Below, piece by piece: positions 1-8,012 of a stretch of DNA of 36,228 bases; position 1 is the stretch's first letter; every line of letters starts with the position of its first letter. A program made the translations under genes and the position numbers. The stretch covers positions 1 through 36,228 of the forward strand of contig JAEUHW010000116.1 in the NCBI GenBank assembly GCA_016793245.1, in the 5' to 3' direction. Source of the DNA: Planctomycetota bacterium. GTDB taxonomy: Bacteria; Planctomycetota; UBA1135; JADKAF01. The notes beneath the pieces are model-generated. The model did no database searches. It was not told the DNA's origin and saw only the letters and a program-made list of their open reading frames with translations.

Positions 1-95
1 TTCGCCGGAGGGCTGGCGGAGCGGTCGTCGCGGTTTTCGCGTTCGCAGTCTCGCGCACGTCACGAGTTCGGGGGTCGGTCTCGCGTCGACGCGCC
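1..95 (+). repeat. Partial copy of the RAYT-associated long repeat (cut by window edge)
   Basis: Positions 1-34 are identical to 1588-1621, and 79-93 are identical to 1666-1680, at the same constant offset of 1587 bases with no indel, so 1-95 is a direct copy of the outer part of the right-hand repeat. The copy is cut by the window start, so more of it probably lies to the left. Together with the inverted copies at about 154-430 and 1327-1682 this makes at least three copies of one repeat around the transposase gene. Confidence 0.8.
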
Positions 96-153
96 GATGC
101 GACACGCCAGCGCGAGACGACGAACCCAAGACCGCGCATGCGCTACGCCCGGC

Positions 154-430
154 CCTACGGCGAAGCAAGCGCCGCGCCCGCCGCGCGCGCACCGCGTCGA
201 TGGCGTTCGAGAGTCGACGCACGAACGACGCGAGCGAGAAACTAGGAGCGTCGCGCGTCGTGCACGTCGCTTGCTGCGCCTCCGGGCGCGGCTTCGCTTC
301 GTCGATAGACGTCGTGCGCCGTTTCGGAGCCCGCTGGAGGCGGGGGCTCCGAAACTCATGCTCATGGAAGCGATCGGAGGTCGACGCGAGAACGACGTCG
401 ATGGACACGGGGTTCCACGTCCGCGCGGCG
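154..430 (-). repeat. Left long inverted repeat of the RAYT unit
   Basis: Read on the plus strand this segment matches the reverse complement of about 1327-1600. Exact blocks include 334-362 against 1391-1419 (29 bases) and 158-182 against 1570-1594 (25 bases), with diverged sequence between and beyond them. The outer limits are approximate because similarity fades. The repeat lies directly downstream of the transposase stop codon and contains the strong hairpin at 321-354. No gene is supported here; open frames across it on both strands are by-products of the repeat. Confidence 0.8.
321..354. repeat. REP-like palindrome core (hairpin)
   Basis: The arms GTTTCGGAGCCC (321-332) and GGGCTCCGAAAC (343-354) form a perfect 12-bp stem around a 10-base loop. 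The equivalent site in the right repeat (about 1398-1431) keeps the fold with one G-U wobble and one mismatch. Such palindromes are the substrates of RAYT transposases in other bacteria; that this enzyme acts on this one is inference from position. Confidence 0.7.
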
Positions 431-450
431 GCAGGGCAGGGTCGAGCGCG

Positions 451-1188
451 TCAGCGCGTTGTTGCTCGGCGGCTTGATTTGGCTAGGTTCGCTCGCGGTC
501 GGCGCGAGTGCTTGCTGTGCGGCAGCTCGCGGATGTCGAGCAGGCCGTGGCGGCGCCAGCCGGTGGTGAGCAGCCATGTCGACGCGGGCGCGACGTTGGC
601 CACCACCGGCGCGGCTGGGATCGCGGCGATCGACGGGCGCTCCATCCATCCATCGAACACGGGCGCGCTCGAGCAGAGATCGATCGAGCTGGGCGGCACG
701 ACGCCGTGCTTCTTGCCGTTTTGCAGCACGTAGCGCAGCGCGTTTCGGGCCTGCGTCGGCGTCGAGATCACTTCGTCGTGATAGCGCTCGGGGAACACCT
801 TGCCTTGGCGAACCCAGAGCTTGTTCAACGCGCGTGCGAGCGGGCTCAGCAGCGCGTTCATGCCTCGTGCGACGCAATCGCGATCGTCGGCTTCGACGAG
901 AAGGTGAAGATGGTCCTTCTGAATCGAGTAGTGGATGATCCGCATCCCGTGGCGATCGCTGCTCGCGTTGAGCGCGGCGAGCACGACCTTCAGCGCACCA
1001 CCGCGGCGCAGTGATGGCAGGCCGTCGGCGATTCGTACAGTGATGTGCAGCGGCTCGCCGCGCTTCTTCTTCGAACGCTGACGGTGGGGCATGCCGGGCT
1101 CGGCATTCTTCGGCTTCCGTCCCGCACCCTTCCGGTTCCCACCGTGCTGACGAAAGTCGAGCTCGAGCTGTTGATCCTTGCGGCGCAT
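451..1188 (-). CDS. REP-associated tyrosine transposase (RAYT), IS200/Y1 HUH family
   Basis: A 245-residue single-stranded-DNA transposase of the Y1 HUH type. The metal-binding HUH motif is H93-L-H95 (context DHLHLLVE), and Y153 in the context LRYVLQN is the likely nucleophile. The N-terminus carries the basic GGNRKGAGRKPK stretch (about 16-27) that is common in RAYT-like proteins, and the C-terminal tail is basic. The frame stays open upstream to 1650, but the ATG at 1188 is preferred: an AGAGGAAG ribosome binding site lies just before it, the family N-terminus begins here, and the extension only translates the flanking repeat. The gene sits alone between two long inverted repeats, as RAYT genes often sit among REP sequences. 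It appears intact. RAYTs are usually single-copy and domesticated; whether this one still moves repeats cannot be told from the sequence. Confidence 0.88.
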   Translation of the reverse strand: MRRKDQQLELDFRQHGGNRKGAGRKPKNAEPGMPHRQRSKKKRGEPLHITVRIADGLPSLRRGGALKVVLAALNASSDRHGMRIIHYSIQKDHLHLLVEADDRDCVARGMNALLSPLARALNKLWVRQGKVFPERYHDEVISTPTQARNALRYVLQNGKKHGVVPPSSIDLCSSAPVFDGWMERPSIAAIPAAPVVANVAPASTWLLTTGWRRHGLLDIRELPHSKHSRRPRANLAKSSRRATTR

Positions 1189-1326
1189 GGGTCTTCCTCT
1201 GCCCCGTGCTGCGTCGCCTGCCCCGATTTCGTTCCAGCAACTAGAACGAAGATGGGGCGTGAGTGGTTTCGTAGAAAATCGGAATCTCGATTGGGCGACG
1301 TTGTTCGCTGTCTCGATCTCACTGCA

Positions 1327-1682
1327 CCACGCGGGCGACGAACCGATGTCTCTCGACGCGGTTCTCGTGTCGACGTCCGATCTCTCCCGTAGCATGAGTT
1401 TCGGAGCCCCCGCCTCCAGAGGACTCCGGAACGTCGCACGATGTCTTTCGACGTAGCGGAGCCGCATCCGGAGGCGATGCAAGCGACGTGACCGCCGCGC
1501 TTGCGCTTGAATCGAGTTCGACGTCGGGCACGCTCCGACGCGCGGTGTCCTTCGATGTCGTTCACGCGTGGCGGGCGCGGCGCTTGCTTCGCCGGAGGGC
1601 TGGCGGAGCGGTCGTCGCGGTCGTCGCGTTCGCATGTTCGCGCGCGTCATGGAAGCAGGTACCGATCTCGCGTCGACGCGTC
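1327..1682 (+). repeat. Right long repeat of the RAYT unit
   Basis: The inner part (about 1327-1600) is the inverted partner of 154-430, and the outer part (1588-1682) is a direct copy of 1-95, so this is the most complete copy of the repeat in the window. It contains the imperfect palindrome at about 1398-1431. It lies upstream of the transposase gene. Between the transposase start (1188) and this repeat there are about 140 bases with no recognised feature. The region also holds no supported gene. Confidence 0.8.
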
Positions 1683-1722
1683 CATCGCTCCCCGGTGTCA
1701 GGATAGTTGCCTCATGAGTAGA

Positions 1723-1790
1723 AGCCGAGCCCGACTCAGGCTTAGCCTGGGTCGGGCTCGGCTCCGATCAGCCCGGAAGCTCGCCGGGCT
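1723..1790 (-). terminator. Double hairpin downstream of the M28 peptidase gene
   Basis: Arms AGCCGAGCCCGAC (1723-1735) and GTCGGGCTCGGCT (1751-1763) pair perfectly. They are extended inward by five more pairs, including one wobble, around a 5-base loop, giving an 18-bp stem. A second smaller hairpin, AGCCCGG with CCGGGCT, lies at 1770-1790. It stands 11-78 bases past the peptidase stop. There is no clear T-run, so it may be a Rho-helped or transcript-end-protecting structure rather than a classic intrinsic terminator. Confidence 0.6.
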
Positions 1791-1800
1791 CCGAGGGCGC

Positions 1801-3465
1801 TCAGCCGCGGCGCGGGCCGCGCTCGGGTTCGCTGCCCGCGGGCCGCTCGGGCTTCCGCGGGAGCATGCCGTCGCGCTGCGCGGTGTGCCACGCGAAGTGC
1901 GCGATCATCGTCGCCGCCTGACGCAGATCGTCCGGCAGCGCGTGATCCCAGAGGTCCATGTTCGAGTGGTGCGTCTGCGGCGAGTAGGAGACGCTGTCCT
2001 GGATGAATTGGAACCCCGGGATGCCCACGCCATCGAACGCCTGGTGGTCGGTGCCGCCGGTATTGTTGATGGTCACCGTGAGGGCCTCGGGATCGCCGAA
2101 GGCGCGCAGCCAGTCGCGGAAGATCGGCCCGCAGGCCTCGTTCTGCTGCAGGTAGATGCCGCGGATCTTGCCGGTGCCGTTGTCGAGGTTGTAGTAGCCC
2201 GAGAGCTTCGCGTGCAGCGGATGGCGCACCGGCTCGGAGTTGCCTTCCTCGCCGCGGCGCCCGCGCGTGCCGACGTGCTTCTCGACGAAGGCGCGCGAGC
2301 CGAGGAGCCCCTGCTCTTCACCGGACCAGAGGCCGATCGCGATCGTGCGCCGAGGCTGAATGCCGCGCTCCTTGCACATCGCGGCGAGGAGGCGCATCGC
2401 CTCCATCATCACCGCCGAGCCGCAGCCGTTGTCGGTGGTGCCGGTCGCCGAGTGCCACGAGTCGATGTGCGCGCCGATCATCACCATCTCGGCGCCGATC
2501 TGCGCATCGCTCCCCGGGATGGAGGCGAGCACGTTCGGCACCATGCCGTCGTGCTCGAACCAGCTCGCGGCGATCTCGAACTCGATCTCGATCTTCTGGC
2601 CCTTCTCGGCGAGACGCGCGAGCCGGTTGTAGTGCTCGACCGCGAGCGTGAACTGCGGCAGCACGGTCGCATTCTTGTCGTAGGGACGCGGGCGCTGGTC
2701 GCGCGGCGCATCGGCGTCGGCGAGCGCGTTGGCGCCCTGCACGAAGATCGTGCCGTAGTCGCCCTTGAAGCCGCGGTCCAGGATCGCGAGCGGGCGCTCC
2801 TTCGAGAGCAAGCGCATGAGCTCGTTGCCGCGGCCGAAGGTGCGCTGTACGTCGCGGCTCGGACGCACCGCGTCTTCGGGCACGCTGGCGCGGCCGTTCA
2901 CTTGCTCCAGCAGCTCTTCGGGCGTCCAGCGCTTCGAGCGCGCGTCGAAGATCTCGTTCGCGGGCCGCGGCTCGTCGAGCATGACGATCTTGTCGCCGAG
3001 CTTCCCCTCCAGGGCCGCGAGCTGCTCCGGCGTCATCTTGGCGAGATAGAGCACCTCGCCCTTCTTCTTGCCGTCGGTGGAATGCGTCCAGGCCTTCGGG
3101 ATGCCATGGACTACCCACGGGTTCTCCCCGGTGACTCGCATCGAGTAGGCGTCGAGGCGCCAGCCGCGGCCGAAGGGACCCCAGCTCTCGGTGCGCGCAT
3201 CGGCGAGGCCCCAGCTCTTCAGCTGCTCGACGGACCACTGGCACGCGCGCTCCAGGTTCGGCGACGCGGTGAGGCGCGGACCGTGCACGTCGGTGAGCCA
3301 GGAGAGGATCTCCATCACCTGGCTCTTCTCGGCGCTCAGTCCGTGATCGCGCAGGTACTTCAGGGCCTCCTGGTCGATCTTCTCCTGAGCGGAGGATAGG
3401 GAGCCGAGAGCGAGCAGCGCGGCGCAGAAGGCGCTCGCCGTGCGCAGCGGACGGGTTCGGAACAT
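1801..3465 (-). CDS. Exported M28-family metallopeptidase (carboxypeptidase Q-like)
   Basis: A 554-residue zinc peptidase with an N-terminal signal peptide (about 1-27, cleavage near SSAQ). The M28 catalytic set is readable in order: H333 (GAHIDSW), D345 (TTDNGCGS), the catalytic E383/E384 pair (SGEEQGLLGS), D428 (NLDNG) and H474 (GTDHQAF), so it should bind two zinc ions and be active. About 300 residues precede the catalytic domain and probably contain a PA-type insert, as in carboxypeptidase Q-like enzymes. It probably trims peptides in the periplasm; the substrate is unknown. A GGAG ribosome binding site precedes the ATG at 3465. It is the last gene of a minus-strand run and ends before a strong hairpin. 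Confidence 0.9.
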   Translation of the reverse strand: MFRTRPLRTASAFCAALLALGSLSSAQEKIDQEALKYLRDHGLSAEKSQVMEILSWLTDVHGPRLTASPNLERACQWSVEQLKSWGLADARTESWGPFGRGWRLDAYSMRVTGENPWVVHGIPKAWTHSTDGKKKGEVLYLAKMTPEQLAALEGKLGDKIVMLDEPRPANEIFDARSKRWTPEELLEQVNGRASVPEDAVRPSRDVQRTFGRGNELMRLLSKERPLAILDRGFKGDYGTIFVQGANALADADAPRDQRPRPYDKNATVLPQFTLAVEHYNRLARLAEKGQKIEIEFEIAASWFEHDGMVPNVLASIPGSDAQIGAEMVMIGAHIDSWHSATGTTDNGCGSAVMMEAMRLLAAMCKERGIQPRRTIAIGLWSGEEQGLLGSRAFVEKHVGTRGRRGEEGNSEPVRHPLHAKLSGYYNLDNGTGKIRGIYLQQNEACGPIFRDWLRAFGDPEALTVTINNTGGTDHQAFDGVGIPGFQFIQDSVSYSPQTHHSNMDLWDHALPDDLRQAATMIAHFAWHTAQRDGMLPRKPERPAGSEPERGPRRG

Positions 3466-3527
3466 CGGCGGTCTCCGGGAACGAGAGAGCGCGCTCGATG
3501 CGAGCGCGCGACGGGGGAACGGCTGCA

Positions 3528-3582
3528 GCGCCGTCAGGCGATGCGCCAGCGAACAACGGGCAGCGCCGTCAGGCGATGCGCC
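3528..3582. repeat. Two tandem copies of a short palindromic intergenic repeat
   Basis: The block GCGCCGTCAGGCGATGCGCC occurs at 3528-3547 and again at 3563-3582, 35 bases apart; the identity starts three bases earlier, at 3525 and 3560. Each copy can fold a CGCC-GTCA-GGCG mini-hairpin. A close relative with two A-to-C changes is at 10273-10297. Both sites lie downstream (minus strand) of a large exported-protein gene. With this repeat the 154-base gap between the giant PVC-type gene and the peptidase gene is accounted for. Confidence 0.7.
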
Positions 3583-3619
3583 GAGCAGTACGGCTGCGGC
3601 ACGAAGCTGACGCCGCCTC

Positions 3620-6600
3620 TCAGCGGTCGCTGGTTCCTTTGGCGGGCGCGGTGTTGCGCTCCGTCCGGCAGGAGGCGAGGTAGGCCACGAGGTCGCGCAG
3701 CTCGCGCTTGCTGAGCGAGCCCGCGAGGCCCGTCGGCATGCCCGAGATGTCGGGTTGGCGGCGATCGATGTCGGCCTTCGGCACGGCGACCTCCTGCACG
3801 ACGCCGCGCACGGGTGCCACCAGCACGAGCGTCTGCTCGTCCTCGCGCACGACGCGGCCGCGCCACACTTCGCCTTCCACGCTCTCGACGTAGAGCATCT
3901 CGAAGCCCGCCGCGAGCGCGCGATTCGGCTCGACGATCGACTCCAGGATCGCGCGGCGATCGAGGCGCACGCCCACGGCGCTCAGGTCCGGCCCCGCGAG
4001 CACGGTCGCATCGACGGGCTGCTGGTCGCCGACGGCGTGACAGCGCGTACAGCCCACGGCGGTCTTGTGCCGGAAGACCTCGCGGCCCGCGCGCTCGTCG
4101 CCGCCGTCCTCGCACTCCGCGTAGGCGGCGAGCGGATCGGCCGCGGGCTGGCGCGCGCGATGCGCTTCCAGCGCACTCGCGAAGGCCTCGACCTCGCGGC
4201 GCTTCTCCGCGGCTTCGCAGAGATCGAGCAGGAGCTCCTTAGGCGCACTGCCGTTCGCGAGCAACGCGATGCGCGGCGCGAGCAGGGCATCGGCGTCCGC
4301 GCGTTGCATGCCCGCCAGCGTCGCGAGAGCGCGCTGCTGCTCGCGGGAGCTCCCTTGCTCGAGGCGCGAACGCAGCACCTCCAGCGCTTGCTCGGGTTCG
4401 AGTCGCGAGAGGATCTCGTCGGCTTCGCCGCGGAGGCGCTCGTCGCGCGCGGCCCAAGCGCTCTCGAGCGCCGCGCGGAGCTCGGGAGCTCGCAAGCGCT
4501 CGAGCGCGCCGAGCGCCGCTCGACGTGCTCCCGCATCCGCGGCTTCGTCGCGCGCGAGAGCCAGCAACGCCGCGCGCGCATCGCCGAGCTCGTGCGCGGC
4601 GAGGGCGCGAGCCGCGGCGGCGCGCACCTCATCGGGAACGCCGCTCGCGAGCAAGACCGCGCCGAGCGGAGCGAGGGCATCGCGGGCGCTGCTCTTCGCG
4701 CGCGGGCCGAAGAGCGCCGGCGTGTGATGCACACTCTCGAAGGGCGGGAGCTCGCCCCAGGTCTCCAGCACACGCAGTGCCTCGGCACGCGAGGCGGCCG
4801 GCGCGTCGGCGCGCGCGGCCAGGCGTGCCAAGAGGGGGGCGGCGGGATCGCCTTCGATCTCGAGTGCTGCGATCGCGCGGCGCAGGCCCGCGCGCGCGTG
4901 AGCGGACTCGAGCTTCGCGCGTTCGAGCAGATCGCGTAGCGCGGGGAACGTCGCGCGCAGCTCGCGATCGTAGATCGCGCGCGCGGCTTCGGCGCTCACC
5001 GCGTCCTCGGCGTCGCCGAGGAACGCCGCGACTTCGGGCGCGCGCTGCGTGCGCAGCGCGAGCACCGCACCGAGGCGTACCGAGGTCGCGGCATCGCCGG
5101 CGAGCGCGCTGAGCCTCGGCGCGCTCGCCAGCCCCGCGAGCGCGTGGCTGGCAGCATGGCGGACGACCAAGTCGCGATCGGCATTGCGGCGCAGGAGCTC
5201 GACGAGCTCAGGCACGGCTTCCGAGTTCCCGAGCTTTCGCAACGCGAGCGCGGCATGGGCCGCGACGCGCGGATCGGCATCGGAGAGCAGAGCGACCAGC
5301 CGCGCGAAGGCGGGTGCATGAGCCGCTTCGCCGAGCACGCGCGCGGCTTGCGCGCGCAGCTCCTCATCGGCGTCCTCGAGCCAGCGCTCGAGGACCGCGA
5401 GCTCGCGCACGTCACGACGCGCGAGTTGGCCGAGCGCCCACGCGGCGTGCACGCGTGCGAGCCGCGCGGCATTCGCGTCACCGGCGACGGACGCGAGCTC
5501 CTCGGCACTGCCGCGCCGCGCGAGCTCGAACTGCGCGCGCTGGCGCACGCGCTGATCCGGATCGGCGAGCCACGCGGTGAGCGCGCGAGCGTCGAGCGGC
5601 GCCAGAGGCGCCCGCAGCTTCGCGAGGGTCTCCGCCGCGCGCGGATCCGCGTTCGTCGCGTGCACGCGCCAGATGCGCCCGCGCGCTTCTCCGACCCAAC
5701 CCGCGACCCAGTCGGCGACGTAGAGCGCGCCGTCGGGCCCGAAGTCGGCGTCGGTGGTGAGCACGCCGTGGATGAGCTTCTCCTGCTTCGCGAGGCGATA
5801 GCTCGCGCCTTCGCGCTCCAGCGTCAGCGCCAGGACGCCGCTGTTCGCGGCCGAGCCGCGGAAGTCGCAGAGCAGGAGCTTCCCGCGCCAGGCTTCGTCG
5901 AGCGCGGTCCCGGGCTCGAAGGCGATGCCCGAGGGGCCCGCGCCGACGTAGGCGAGCGGCGGCAGCACGTAGGCGGGTTGGCCTTCGTGACGGAGCTGCC
6001 AGATGCCTTCCGGCATCCACGGCCCGCGGTCGTCGCGGTACTGATAGCTCATGCGCCAGCCGGTCTCGCTGCCCTCGACCACGTGGACGAGGCGCGCGGA
6101 GTCGCCGGCGTCGCAGTTGTTGTCGCCGGTGAAGAGATCGCCCCAGGCATTGAAGGCGAGCTCCTGCGGATTGCGGAGACCGGTCGCGAAGAGCTCGAGC
6201 TGCGAGCCGTCGGGCTCGCAGCGGAAGACGGCGCCGCTGCCCGGATCGGAGAAGCGCTTTCCTTCCGCGGTGCGCAGCTCGTAGCCGCGATCGCCGACGG
6301 AGAAGTAGAGGCGGCCGTCGGGTCCAAAGCAGAGCCCGTGCAGGTCGTGCCCGCGCAGCGCTACACGCACGCCGTAGCCGCGGTGCAGCGGCTCGTAGGC
6401 TTCGGCGACGCCGTCGCCGTCGCGATCGAGGAGCTGCCATAGGTACGGGATGCAGGTGTACCAGACCGACTCGCCATCGACGAGCAGACCCGCGCCCGTG
6501 CCGTCGAGGAGATCGTTGAAGCCCTCGGCGAAGACCGTGGTCGTCTCGGCGCGTCCGTCGCCGTCGCGATCGACGAGCTTGCGGATGCGATCGTGCTGTT

Positions 6601-7945
6601 CGCGCCACTCGCTGCGGTAGCGCGGATGGTGCGAGAGGAAGTAGCTCGTGCGATCTTCGAGCGTGCGCGCGCGGAGATCGTCGTCGACCCACTCTTCGTG
6701 CGAGCGGTTGTCGGGGACACCCTTCGTGTCCTGGCGGAAGGTCTCGGCGACGTAGACAGCTCCGTGCGCATCGAGAGCGAGCGCCACTGGATTCGCGAGT
6801 GCGGGCTCGGCGGCGAAGAGCGCCGCAGAGAGGCCCGCGCCGAGCTCGAAGCCCGCGGCCAGCTTCGCGAGATCTGCGGACTCGCTCTCGATCTTCGGTG
6901 CGTAGCGCAGTCTCGGCACGGCCTGCGGATCGCGCACGAGGAGCTCGAGCTTCTCGAGGCGCAGACCCGCGCGCTCCGCGTCGAGCAGCGCGAAGCGCGG
7001 TGCGTCACTCGGCGCCGCGGCGAGCTCGGCGACGGCCTTGCCATTGAGCTGCGCGGCGATGCGCTCGCCGCGCGCGTGCAGCACGAGCTCGTTCGTCGTC
7101 GCCGGCGCGAGCCCGGCGGTTCCGGTGGGATCGAGACGCAAGAGGCGGCCGCGCCAAGCGATGGCGCAGGCGCTGCTCGGGGAACGGAAGCGCAAGCGCG
7201 CGATCGCTTCGTGCGAGCGGGAAGCGGCGAGCTCTTCCGCGGAGCTCGCGCGCCAGACGTGGGCGCCGAGATCCTGCACGCGGATCTCGCGCCAGCGCAC
7301 GCGCAGCGGCTCTTCGCGCTTGCCGACGCCGTGCACCTGCAAGGCGATGAACCCGCGCAGCGTCTGCGCATCGAGGAGATCGGCGCACGGGACACCGTTC
7401 AGCCATGTGCGGATCGAAGCGCCCTCCGCATGCACGCGCAGGTGGTTCCACTCGCCGGGGCGGAAGGCACCTCGCGCTCCGGCTTGCTCCGGTCGATCGA
7501 GCGGGTTCAACCAGCCGCGGCGGCTCTCGTCGTAGATGCCGGCGGTCCACGCACGCGGCGAGGGATCGATCTCGACTTGATAGCCGAAGACCTTCTCGCG
7601 CTGGCCGTCGGGCCGCGCTTCGCTGCGGATCTGGATGCCGGAGTTCAGCTCGCCATCGACCTGGAACTCGAGCTCGAGCGCGAAGTCCCCGAAGAGCCGC
7701 TCCGTGCAGAGGAAGCTGTTCGGCGTGTTCGGCACCGAGCTGCCGACGATCGCGCCGCTCTCGATCTCGTAGCGCGCCTCCCCGCCGCGCTGCTTCCAGC
7801 CTTTCAGGCTCTCGCCGTCGAAGAGCAGCTCCCACTGGCGCCGCGGTGATTCCTGCGCGCGGAGCTCCGCGGCGGCGAGGGCGGCGAAGACGAAGGCGAG
7901 CGCCGCGCATCGAGAGCGGCGCGGGCGGACGGCGAGGTGGAGCAT
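3620..7945 (-). CDS. Giant exported DUF1080 / PVC-type dehydrogenase-like / HEAT / cytochrome c fusion protein
   Basis: A 1441-residue exported protein typical of Planctomycetota. Order: signal peptide (about 1-31, ending LRAQ); a DUF1080 (3-keto-disaccharide hydrolase/lectin-like) domain at about 37-215 starting WELLFDGESLKGWK; a linker; a PVC-type membrane-bound-dehydrogenase-like beta-propeller at about 370-760 with DRDGDG-type acidic loops; Ala/Leu-rich HEAT repeats at about 780-1200; and a C-terminal haem domain with CTRCH at 1299-1303 and a candidate distal Met near 1403 (ISGMPTGL). Known relatives are linked to extracellular polysaccharide or sugar oxidation with electron transfer through the haem. 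The substrate cannot be read from sequence. No clear ribosome binding site precedes the ATG at 7945, but the signal peptide fixes the start closely. It follows the metallophosphoesterase gene by 67 bases. Confidence 0.92.
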   Translation of the reverse strand: MLHLAVRPRRSRCAALAFVFAALAAAELRAQESPRRQWELLFDGESLKGWKQRGGEARYEIESGAIVGSSVPNTPNSFLCTERLFGDFALELEFQVDGELNSGIQIRSEARPDGQREKVFGYQVEIDPSPRAWTAGIYDESRRGWLNPLDRPEQAGARGAFRPGEWNHLRVHAEGASIRTWLNGVPCADLLDAQTLRGFIALQVHGVGKREEPLRVRWREIRVQDLGAHVWRASSAEELAASRSHEAIARLRFRSPSSACAIAWRGRLLRLDPTGTAGLAPATTNELVLHARGERIAAQLNGKAVAELAAAPSDAPRFALLDAERAGLRLEKLELLVRDPQAVPRLRYAPKIESESADLAKLAAGFELGAGLSAALFAAEPALANPVALALDAHGAVYVAETFRQDTKGVPDNRSHEEWVDDDLRARTLEDRTSYFLSHHPRYRSEWREQHDRIRKLVDRDGDGRAETTTVFAEGFNDLLDGTGAGLLVDGESVWYTCIPYLWQLLDRDGDGVAEAYEPLHRGYGVRVALRGHDLHGLCFGPDGRLYFSVGDRGYELRTAEGKRFSDPGSGAVFRCEPDGSQLELFATGLRNPQELAFNAWGDLFTGDNNCDAGDSARLVHVVEGSETGWRMSYQYRDDRGPWMPEGIWQLRHEGQPAYVLPPLAYVGAGPSGIAFEPGTALDEAWRGKLLLCDFRGSAANSGVLALTLEREGASYRLAKQEKLIHGVLTTDADFGPDGALYVADWVAGWVGEARGRIWRVHATNADPRAAETLAKLRAPLAPLDARALTAWLADPDQRVRQRAQFELARRGSAEELASVAGDANAARLARVHAAWALGQLARRDVRELAVLERWLEDADEELRAQAARVLGEAAHAPAFARLVALLSDADPRVAAHAALALRKLGNSEAVPELVELLRRNADRDLVVRHAASHALAGLASAPRLSALAGDAATSVRLGAVLALRTQRAPEVAAFLGDAEDAVSAEAARAIYDRELRATFPALRDLLERAKLESAHARAGLRRAIAALEIEGDPAAPLLARLAARADAPAASRAEALRVLETWGELPPFESVHHTPALFGPRAKSSARDALAPLGAVLLASGVPDEVRAAAARALAAHELGDARAALLALARDEAADAGARRAALGALERLRAPELRAALESAWAARDERLRGEADEILSRLEPEQALEVLRSRLEQGSSREQQRALATLAGMQRADADALLAPRIALLANGSAPKELLLDLCEAAEKRREVEAFASALEAHRARQPAADPLAAYAECEDGGDERAGREVFRHKTAVGCTRCHAVGDQQPVDATVLAGPDLSAVGVRLDRRAILESIVEPNRALAAGFEMLYVESVEGEVWRGRVVREDEQTLVLVAPVRGVVQEVAVPKADIDRRQPDISGMPTGLAGSLSKRELRDLVAYLASCRTERNTAPAKGTSDR

Positions 7946-8012
7946 CCGGTGGGGTCCAGCGACGGAGGGGAGGGGACACTACGCAGCGCGGAGAGCCGGT
8001 GCAACGAAGTGC

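Noticed and set aside
1189..1650. N-terminal extension of the transposase frame to 1650
   Set aside because: It only translates the flanking repeat, while the ATG at 1188 has a good ribosome binding site and the family N-terminus.
1501..3399. Long open frame (632 codons) on the plus strand opposite the M28 peptidase
   Set aside because: It is the antisense shadow of a gene with a complete catalytic motif set; its translation is Arg/Ala/Val-rich with no family resemblance, as expected at this GC content.
3525..3582. Two spaced repeats that could suggest a CRISPR remnant
   Set aside because: Only two copies with a 12-base spacer, no cas genes, and a third dispersed copy at 10273; they behave like an intergenic palindromic repeat.
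5144..6442. Plus-strand open frame of 432 codons opposite the PVC-type gene
   Set aside because: Antisense shadow of the well-supported giant gene; no recognisable domain or start signal.
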